From NCBI GenBank assembly GCA_017416055.1, contig JAFQDI010000158.1, positions 1 to 5,414 on the forward strand: a stretch of 5,414 nt of DNA. The letters run 5' to 3'. Made by a program: the position numbers and the translations under genes. This document shows, one piece after another, positions 1 to 4,976 of this stretch. The DNA is from Lachnospiraceae bacterium (lineage in GTDB: Bacteria > Bacillota_A > Clostridia > Lachnospirales > Lachnospiraceae). The notes under the pieces were generated by a model, which saw only the letters and a list, made by a program, of their open reading frames with translations, did no database searches and was not told the DNA's origin. Position 1 is the stretch's first letter; each line of letters begins with the position of its first letter.

Positions 1-780
1 CTCTCCACTGTCCTGTCCCCAGTCGTATCGATAAAGGGCTTTGGTCTCCCATTCGTACCACACTACATATGTTTCTCCTATTTCGATCACATCGATAATA
101 AACGGAGCATTCTTCACATTGCTGTAATCGACCATATGTACAAGTGTACCGTCTTTACGATAAATCGCAACCCAATCGCCCGTTATAGAGGTTACAGCAA
201 TCATCTGATTTTGACAAATCAGCTCACTCCCTCCGCGTACATATTCGGATTTGATTTCAGTAATCTGTCCGTCCTCCATAATCACAATACGAGCATTTAC
301 ATTGTCAAGAATATAGAGCACATCATTCTCAACGGCAAAGTCTTTCGGTCCAACGTATTCGTCGGAAATGGAAAGATACGTCCATCCCAGCTGTCCGCTT
401 TCCGCGCCCCACGAAAAGGTGTGCAACGGTTCTTTTATCTCCTCGATTGGCACCCTGATTTCAACCACCGGTGCCTTGGAAGTCGCTTCTTCGGTTGATT
501 CTTCCGTCGATTCTTCTGTTGCCTCCTGCGTTGAAACCGTGGTATCTTCTTCGGTCGTCTCCTCCGATTCAGTTTCCGCGTCAGTGGAAGATTCCGTCGT
601 CATCTCCCCCAGATTTTCGGTGGATTCTATGTTTTCAGTGGGTTCTGTATTTTCGGTGGGTCCCACATCCTCTGTTTGTCCTGTACTCTTATTCGGTGGG
701 TTCGTCGCTGAACCGCAGCTCACAGACAGGGATAGAAGCAGTATCAGCAACACAAGCAGGGCAATCGATTTTCCTTTCAT
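1..780 (-). CDS. Propeller-like lipoprotein, partial (C-terminus beyond left edge)
   Basis: The frame is open from an ATG at 780 to the left edge: 260 codons without a stop. Residues 1-22 form a lipoprotein-type signal: MKGK, a Leu/Ile-rich core, then LSVSC, with Cys22 the likely lipidated residue. The -3 residue is Ser rather than the usual Leu, so the lipobox is slightly atypical. Residues 24-103 are a Thr/Glu/Ser-rich linker with PTEN/STEN and TEES/TEEA repeats, probably a spacer that holds the folded part away from the membrane. From about residue 120 it resembles the upstream 670-residue protein: GPKDFAVE (144-151), VLYILDNVNARI (154-165), DVIEIGETYVVW (230-241) and YRYDW (249-253) all have close counterparts there. 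These blocks look like blades of an NHL-like beta-propeller; that fold is my inference. Start choice is supported by GAGGTGAG just upstream. The gene follows its paralogue by 29 bases and is probably co-transcribed. Function is unknown, and whether it also carries a peptidase domain cannot be seen here. Confidence 0.85.
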   Translation of the reverse strand, partial: MKGKSIALLVLLILLLSLSVSCGSATNPPNKSTGQTEDVGPTENTEPTENIESTENLGEMTTESSTDAETESEETTEEDTTVSTQEATEESTEESTEEATSKAPVVEIRVPIEEIKEPLHTFSWGAESGQLGWTYLSISDEYVGPKDFAVENDVLYILDNVNARIVIMEDGQITEIKSEYVRGGSELICQNQMIAVTSITGDWVAIYRKDGTLVHMVDYSNVKNAPFIIDVIEIGETYVVWYEWETKALYRYDWGQDSGE

Positions 781-785
781 CGTTT

Positions 786-793
786 CTCACCTC
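786..793 (-). promoter_or_regulatory. Ribosome binding site of the partial lipoprotein gene
   Basis: The minus strand reads GAGGTGAG, then five bases (AAACG), then ATG at 780. It lies within the 29-base gap after the stop of the 670-residue gene. This fixes the lipoprotein start and suggests independent initiation on a shared transcript. Confidence 0.7.
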
Positions 794-809
794 ACTGCAT
801 TATTCGGAT

Positions 810-2822
810 TTATTCGCATTCAATTGTGCACTCGTTGGATGTCAAGGAATCTTCTGATGGCATCCCGTTAATCGGTACGAATACCCCGTGTCTCATACCA
901 CACACATCGCATGACCCGTTTGCAAACGTATGTGCTTCGCTCCAGGTCTTTCCACAAATAGAGCATGTACAGGTATGTTGAGAACTTCCGTTTACATAAG
1001 TTACTGTATCTCGATTATGAAATTCGCTACGCTCATAATCACAAGCTGAACATATGTAAGTATGTTTTGTTGTTCCCTGTACGATTTCTATATTATGAGC
1101 CGCGTCTGTATTTGGCCATTTGTAACCACACACTGAACAAGAGGTTACGTGGGTACTTGAACTGATAGATGTTTTGCCTGTCTGGTCACAGCTTGAACAG
1201 AACAGGGTTCTGGCTACATATCCTGCCTCCGATATTTCCGCAAGCGTAAGCCGCGTGAAACTATTCGTTCTTCCACCGCCGGGGACACTTTCGACCCCCA
1301 ACGCTTCATAAGTAAGGCATTTGTCTCCTTCCATGCCCCCGTATAGCATAACATGTCCATTTCTGGCGAGAATATCCATCGGTTTCATGTTACCAAAAGA
1401 AACCTCTTCTCCTATGTTTACAAAGTCACTTGAATGAAGCTTACTGCCTGCCATATCATATGCTGACATAACAAATCCAACGCAATCCAAACCAATTGTG
1501 CCCCACACCAATCCATCTGGATATGCATATAGGTTTCCGGCAGTCATGTTTGTTAGCCCAGATACAGACTCAAAGCTCTGATATTGATAACGCTCCCCAG
1601 CTAATCCATGATATCCACCCCAACAATATGGGATTCCTTCCACATAGGTGTTATTCTCGGCTGTCAGAATATATGTGGGAATGATTATAGCATTTTCATA
1701 TCCGCTCACCTTATCTTTATGTGTTGACAATACCTTCCACTCATAATTTATCATTTCTTCCGCCCGAGATAACACCTCAGAGCGAGTCGCTACATGAGCT
1801 GGTGTTGTCACCGTCCCATTCACACTGACTTGTTCCTTCTGTGCTTTCACTTCCAAGCGTCTTGCCTCTGCTAACTGATATAGCTCCTCCATATGCGTTA
1901 CGCCGATTGTACCCAAAACCAGTTTACTAATGACAGTTTCCTCGTTTATACACTCCATTACATAAACTATTCCATCTGATGAGAGATAAAACGGATCCAA
2001 TGCTGGAGCCTTCCATTCCGAAAAATCTACAATTGCATAGGTTTCGCTACCATCTTGATTTACTTTTCGTACCGATAATTCAGTGAAGAGCATATCTACA
2101 TTCGGCACGTACTCATACTGTTGATACACCAGTGAGTTATCACAAACTCCTAATACATCCAAAAACTTGTTCTCAGAATCAATTTCCCAGCGCTGATTTA
2201 TCTTTCCTGTACTTTCAAAAATCATCAGTTCATTATCCGAATTTTCAAACTGCTCTATCGCCGGCTGTTCCGTCGTTATCGTGTCCTCTATCCAATCATA
2301 TCGGTAGTAATTACTTCGGAAAGTTTTCCAAACGACGTACGATTCTCCGATCTCAACAATTTTTGACACCAACTCTTTTTTTACGACTTCAGGCTGCGCT
2401 ATTTCTTTTATTAAGTTTCCTTCCAACGTGTAAATCAATGTTACATCACTATTATTATCCACCACTGCCAATTTTCCATTGCCAAACGCCATGTGTTCCG
2501 GCTGATAGCAATCGTCGATCGCAATTTCTGTACACGTTTCATTCTCATACACGTTAATCCGATTATTCACAGCATCAAGCACATACACCACGCCATCTTC
2601 AACTGCAAAAGAAGCTGGCCCTGTATACCCAAACTGCTCCGACCCTCCATATCCAACCTCACCATTTTCACCACCTATGTCAAGAGTAAGAATTGGTATT
2701 CTATTAGAAAACTCTAACAACTCCGTGTCCATGTGTAAATCGTCGGATGCATGAACCAACAGCAAATTAATACTCAAACATATCACACAAAAGATAGCAA
2801 TAATCTTTTTTGACTTTTTCAT
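810..2822 (-). CDS. Secreted propeller / NlpC-P60-like peptidase / CxxC-repeat protein
   Basis: A complete protein of 670 residues. Residues 1-25 are a Sec signal peptide: KKSKK, a hydrophobic core, and VHA before a likely cut after Ala25. There is no lipobox, so it is probably released or held non-covalently. Residues about 60-305 look like a beta-propeller, with blade-like strings such as SFAVEDGVVYVLD (71-83), KLAVVD (117-122) and DGIVYVM (283-289). Residues about 310-360 are charged and helical and may be a linker. Residues about 390-540 carry NlpC/P60 hallmarks: IPYCWGG (397-403), GLDCVGF (444-450) with candidate nucleophile Cys447, and GHVMLYGG (489-496) with candidate His490. Glu506 could be the third polar residue. 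Family members cleave peptidoglycan peptide bonds or related amides; the substrate here is unknown. The tail has CxxC pairs at 542/545, 562/565, 591/594, 620/623 and 638/641, resembling zinc-ribbon repeats. The start is supported by AAAGGGG six bases upstream. The next gene downstream is a propeller paralogue. Confidence 0.93.
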   Translation of the reverse strand: MKKSKKIIAIFCVICLSINLLLVHASDDLHMDTELLEFSNRIPILTLDIGGENGEVGYGGSEQFGYTGPASFAVEDGVVYVLDAVNNRINVYENETCTEIAIDDCYQPEHMAFGNGKLAVVDNNSDVTLIYTLEGNLIKEIAQPEVVKKELVSKIVEIGESYVVWKTFRSNYYRYDWIEDTITTEQPAIEQFENSDNELMIFESTGKINQRWEIDSENKFLDVLGVCDNSLVYQQYEYVPNVDMLFTELSVRKVNQDGSETYAIVDFSEWKAPALDPFYLSSDGIVYVMECINEETVISKLVLGTIGVTHMEELYQLAEARRLEVKAQKEQVSVNGTVTTPAHVATRSEVLSRAEEMINYEWKVLSTHKDKVSGYENAIIIPTYILTAENNTYVEGIPYCWGGYHGLAGERYQYQSFESVSGLTNMTAGNLYAYPDGLVWGTIGLDCVGFVMSAYDMAGSKLHSSDFVNIGEEVSFGNMKPMDILARNGHVMLYGGMEGDKCLTYEALGVESVPGGGRTNSFTRLTLAEISEAGYVARTLFCSSCDQTGKTSISSSTHVTSCSVCGYKWPNTDAAHNIEIVQGTTKHTYICSACDYERSEFHNRDTVTYVNGSSQHTCTCSICGKTWSEAHTFANGSCDVCGMRHGVFVPINGMPSEDSLTSNECTIECE

Positions 2823-2828
2823 ACAAAT

Positions 2829-2835
2829 CCCCTTT
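2829..2835 (-). promoter_or_regulatory. Ribosome binding site of the 670-residue gene
   Basis: The minus strand reads AAAGGGG, a six-base spacer (ATTTGT), then ATG at 2822. The ATG opens directly onto a textbook Sec signal peptide (MKKSKK), which together fixes the start. Confidence 0.75.
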
Positions 2836-2915
2836 CATGATTGTCGTACTTTTATTCTTTTCTTCAGATGTTTTATCGTCACCCTGTTTCACCACTGCAA
2901 ACCATACATCGTTTT

Positions 2916-3005
2916 CTAACGTTCGCGCATAGCTTCGAAATCGAGCCAAACGCAGTTTCTGCTAATTTTCAGCTTCACTCTCCAAATATTCCTTACACAC
3001 CACAT
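2916..3005 (-). CDS. Possible 29-residue leader peptide (uORF)
   Basis: A short ORF starts at ATG 3005 and ends at the stop at 2916, 93 bases before the start of the 670-residue gene. It has one of the best Shine-Dalgarno matches in the window: AAAGGAGGG at 3022-3014, eight bases from the ATG. The product begins MWCVRNIW, contains three Trp (residues 2, 8, 20) and two Cys, and has about seven basic against three acidic residues. It has no recognisable domain. It lies immediately downstream of the hairpin at 3033-3068. It could be a regulatory leader peptide, a small basic peptide in its own right, or chance coding next to a GGAGG-like sequence. The same frame is open upstream to 3110, but that longer version has no good ribosome site and reads through the hairpin. 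Translation is inferred only from the ribosome site. Confidence 0.3.
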   Translation of the reverse strand: MWCVRNIWRVKLKISRNCVWLDFEAMRER

Positions 3006-3032
3006 GGTTCGATCCCTCCTTTCAAACTCAAA

Positions 3033-3068
3033 AACACATACGAAAGAACCTCGCCCTTCGTATGTGTT
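3033..3068 (-). terminator. Perfect 12-bp hairpin with T-rich tail: terminator or attenuator
   Basis: The arms at 3033-3044 and 3057-3068 (plus strand AACACATACGAA and TTCGTATGTGTT) are perfect reverse complements around a 12-base loop. On the minus strand the second arm runs into TTTGAGTTTG, giving a T5 run across the stem end. There is no T run on the plus side, so this is directional for leftward transcripts. It may terminate mgtE transcripts about 150 bases past the stop. If the promoter at 3154-3182 is active, it instead lies inside the leader of the 670-residue gene, where it could act as an attenuator. The stem is only moderately GC-rich and the T run is interrupted, so it may be leaky. 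Confidence 0.5.
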
Positions 3069-3153
3069 CATCTGCACTCTACCAAACATCGGCTCGGCAA
3101 CCATATTCATACGTTGTCGGGTCTTGTCCTGTAATTTATCTTACTTCAGTTAA

Positions 3154-3182
3154 ACCTTACCATAAATTTCCACAGAAATCAA
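3154..3182 (-). promoter_or_regulatory. Candidate sigma-A promoter for the propeller gene pair
   Basis: On the minus strand, TTGATT at 3182-3177 (-35-like) is followed after exactly 17 bases by TAAGGT at 3159-3154 (-10-like). A TG one base before the hexamer gives an extended -10. The surroundings are AT-rich and begin about 40 bases after the mgtE stop. Transcription would start near 3147, leaving a leader of roughly 325 bases that contains the hairpin and the possible leader ORF. A weaker alternative lies closer to the gene: TTTGCA, 18 bases, GATAAA, in about 2865-2900. The -10 matches consensus at only three positions apart from the extension. Confidence 0.42.
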
Positions 3183-3219
3183 GTATTTTTGACTATTTTC
3201 TCCAATTTTTATATCATCT

Positions 3220-4590
3220 TCACAGTCCCAAAAGCATCCCCGCCACCTGGAAATACACCACCAGCGACACCGCGTCCACGATCGTGGTGATAAACGGACT
3301 CGCCATTACCGCCGGATCCAGCCCGATCTTCTCTGCCAGCATCGGCAAGGTACAGCCGATGAACTTCGCGCAGAACACTGTCACACAGAGGGTGACGCAG
3401 ACCACCGCCGCGACGGGCAAGGAAATCGCCGAGCCCAGCAGCAGATTATCGATCAGCAATATCTTCACAAAGGTTCCGATTGCCAGGGATACCCCGCAGA
3501 GCACCGCCACACGGATCTCTTTCCACACTACCCGGAAGATATCCTTAAACTCGATCTCTCCCTGGGACAGAGCGCGGATGATGGTTACCGAGGACTGACT
3601 TCCGGAATTTCCTCCGGTTCCCATGAGCATGGGGATGAACGCGGTGAGTGCGGCCTGCACCGCCAGCGCATCCTCGAACCCGGAAATAATCATTCCGGTG
3701 AACGTGGCGGAAACCATCAAAAGCAGCAACCACGGAATACGGTTTTTCCAGAGTTCAAATACGGTGGTCTTTAAGTAAGGCTTCTCGCTGACCGCGATCG
3801 CGTTCATCTTCGCGATATCCTCCTCCACCTCTTCGTGCATGACATCGATGACGTCATCGACGGTGATGATTCCCACCAGACGATTTTCCGCATCCACAAC
3901 GGGCAACGCGAGAAAATCGTACTTGTCGATCATCTGAGCCACGACCTCCTGGTCCTCCGTGGTGGAAACCGCGATCACATTTTCCTCCATGATCTCGCTG
4001 ATCAGCTGATTCCGGTCGGCTAAAAGGAGCATCTTCGCCGTCACCAAACCGATCAGCACACGTTTGCTGTCCGTCACATAGCAAGTGTAAATCGTCTCCT
4101 TATCGATCGCTACTCTGCGAATAAGCTCAAAGGCCTGATCCACGGTCCAGTCCTTCTTTAGCCCAATATACTCCGGTGTCATCAAACTTCCGGCGCTGTC
4201 CTTCGGATACATCAAAAGTGTGTTGATCCGTTTTCTGGAGTACGGTGTGGAGTTCGCCAAAATACGGCGCACCACCGAAGCGGGCATCTCCTCGATAATA
4301 TCGACCGTATCATCCAGATACAGTTCATCCAGCACTTCCTTCAGCTCCATATCACTGAACGCGCTGATAAGCCGTTCCTGCAGATCACTGTCCAGATCGA
4401 CGAACACCTCTGCTGCCAATTCCTTCGGCAGCAGACGGTACAGCACCATATACTGCTCCTTCGGGAGTTCATTCAGCACTTCCGCCACATCCGCCGGATT
4501 TGTCTCTACCAAATACCTCTTTAATTCCGAAAATTTCTTTTCTTTGATCATCTCGCTGATTTCTTCAGCAGTCTTCAATTCCATCTCCAT
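3220..4590 (-). CDS. mgtE: MgtE family magnesium transporter
   Basis: A complete 456-residue protein, close to the usual MgtE length of about 450. Known MgtE proteins are homodimeric, Mg2+-gated channels for magnesium uptake in the plasma membrane. Residues about 5-130 are the helical N domain, with repeated NELPKE / RLLPKEL / EEMPAS type turns. Residues about 135-255 hold two CBS domains: YPKDSAGSLM at 128-137 leads into the first, and LPVVDAENRLVGIITVDDV (229-247) is in the second. The acidic stretch HEEVEEDIAKMNAI (252-265) fits the plug helix. From about 285 to the end lies the membrane domain with about five segments. It includes the signature PMLMGTGGNSGSQSS (320-334) and LDPAVMASPF (424-433). 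Asp439 in TTIVDA corresponds by position to the pore Asp that binds Mg2+. All hallmarks are intact. The start at 4590 is chosen over Met3 by the ribosome site. The long folded leader upstream makes RNA-level regulation likely. The downstream neighbour is functionally unrelated. Confidence 0.97.
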   Translation of the reverse strand: MEMELKTAEEISEMIKEKKFSELKRYLVETNPADVAEVLNELPKEQYMVLYRLLPKELAAEVFVDLDSDLQERLISAFSDMELKEVLDELYLDDTVDIIEEMPASVVRRILANSTPYSRKRINTLLMYPKDSAGSLMTPEYIGLKKDWTVDQAFELIRRVAIDKETIYTCYVTDSKRVLIGLVTAKMLLLADRNQLISEIMEENVIAVSTTEDQEVVAQMIDKYDFLALPVVDAENRLVGIITVDDVIDVMHEEVEEDIAKMNAIAVSEKPYLKTTVFELWKNRIPWLLLLMVSATFTGMIISGFEDALAVQAALTAFIPMLMGTGGNSGSQSSVTIIRALSQGEIEFKDIFRVVWKEIRVAVLCGVSLAIGTFVKILLIDNLLLGSAISLPVAAVVCVTLCVTVFCAKFIGCTLPMLAEKIGLDPAVMASPFITTIVDAVSLVVYFQVAGMLLGL

Positions 4591-4597
4591 TGTTCTA

Positions 4598-4603
4598 CCC
4601 CTC
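4598..4603 (-). promoter_or_regulatory. Ribosome binding site of mgtE
   Basis: The minus strand reads GAGGGG, a seven-base spacer (TAGAACA), then ATG at 4590. Met3 (ATG at 4584) would sit 13 bases away, so Met1 is preferred. Just upstream, CTGC (4621-4618) and GCAG (4612-4609) can form a small hairpin next to the site. Confidence 0.7.
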
Positions 4604-4637
4604 TATTTCTGCCAACTGCAGTTTCTCTTCATTATCA

Positions 4638-4687
4638 CTAAGGTGCCCGAATCTCAGCCACCTTAGGGTGAATACTGTCGTATTCAC
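4638..4687 (-). promoter_or_regulatory. Two adjacent hairpins with a competing upstream partner (switch-like)
   Basis: GTGAATAC (4687-4680) pairs perfectly with GTATTCAC (4675-4668) around a GACA loop. Directly after it, CTAAGGTG (4666-4659) pairs perfectly with CACCTTAG (4645-4638). The joint between them, CACCCTAA (4670-4663), is also a perfect complement of TTAGGGTG at 4759-4752, which itself takes part in the branched junction upstream. These pairings cannot all exist together. No T run follows the last hairpin, so an intrinsic terminator is unlikely. Control of translation, RNA stability or another factor would fit better. The mgtE ribosome site lies about 35 bases further on. Confidence 0.5.
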
Positions 4688-4965
4688 GAGTATTTTAACG
4701 CAGAGTGGGCGAGTAATCCGCTTTCTTTCAACAGATTCGGATTACTCTTTCCACCCTAATCAAGCCATGAGTCCGTTACTTTCGAACTGTCACAGCTTTA
4801 TCCTGTCTTCCGGCATACTTTCGCCGGTCTTTCCTGTCATTGATTGGGGACTTGCCTGAAGAAAATCAGGCAGGCATAGAACATAAAACGGGAGAGCATG
4901 TCCGTTTCACGGCGTTCCCACATTTTATGCTACTACTACCATCTCCGTCCATACTCTCACCTCAC
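4638..4965 (-). promoter_or_regulatory. Highly structured RNA leader of mgtE; class not recognised
   Basis: The gap between holA and mgtE folds densely when read on the minus strand. Helices visible by eye: CATAAAA (4929-4923) with TTTTATG (4888-4882), enclosing GGGA/TCCC and CCGT/ACGG; TGCCTGA (4872-4866) with TCAGGCA (4859-4853); CCGGC (4827-4823) with GCCGG (4814-4810); AAGCTGTGA (4798-4790) with TCATGGCTT (4770-4762), including two G-U wobbles; CCCxAATCAA (4849-4840) with TTGATTxGGG (4763-4754), closing a branched junction; and GAGTAATCCG (4747-4738) with CGGATTACTC (4720-4711). The wobbles and several GAAA-containing loops indicate that the minus strand, sense with mgtE, is the RNA strand. 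Because it precedes mgtE, an Mg2+-sensing role is the obvious guess, but that is inference. Short words resembling the M-box occur (AGGTGAG, ACGCC), yet I do not find its full conserved core. It could also be an independent small RNA. I see no convincing promoter; transcription may come through holA. Confidence 0.6.
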
Positions 4966-4976
4966 TTTCGAATTGA

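Noticed and set aside
368..871. Ser/Val-rich plus-strand ORF
   Set aside because: It is the antisense shadow of the Thr/Glu/Ser linker repeats of the lipoprotein gene.
2767..2949. 60-codon minus-strand ORF overlapping the start of the 670-residue gene
   Set aside because: It begins with TTG without a ribosome site, overlaps the signal peptide coding region in another frame, and has no recognisable domain.
3062..3598. 178-codon plus-strand ORF
   Set aside because: It lies antisense to mgtE, which has clear family signatures. Its sequence is Ser/Thr-rich shadow coding without a ribosome site.
4621..4666. TPP riboswitch look-alike (GGCTGAGA, CACCTTAGTGATAATG)
   Set aside because: The words resemble the thi-box, but the GGATAATGCCAGCG part and the closing AGGGA are missing, and the gene downstream is mgtE rather than a thiamine gene.
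4220..4666. Ser-rich plus-strand ORF across the mgtE 5' end
   Set aside because: It is antisense to the mgtE N domain and has no family resemblance.
4750..4760. T-box-like AGGGTGGAA
   Set aside because: The T-box needs AGGGTGGNACCGCG in an antiterminator with a following terminator. Here AGGGTGG is followed by AAAGAG, and no terminator or tRNA-ligase-type gene is present.
4762..4790. Hammerhead-like TGAGTCCG ... TTTCGAAC on the plus strand
   Set aside because: The CUGANGA core is incomplete (CATGAG), and the helix wobbles show that the minus strand is the folded one.
4900..4965. Canonical M-box riboswitch
   Set aside because: AGGTGAG, AAAATGT and ACGCC occur in the right order, but the conserved GGGUCAACAG partner and the 3' closing segment that I recall are not found. 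I therefore keep the class open.
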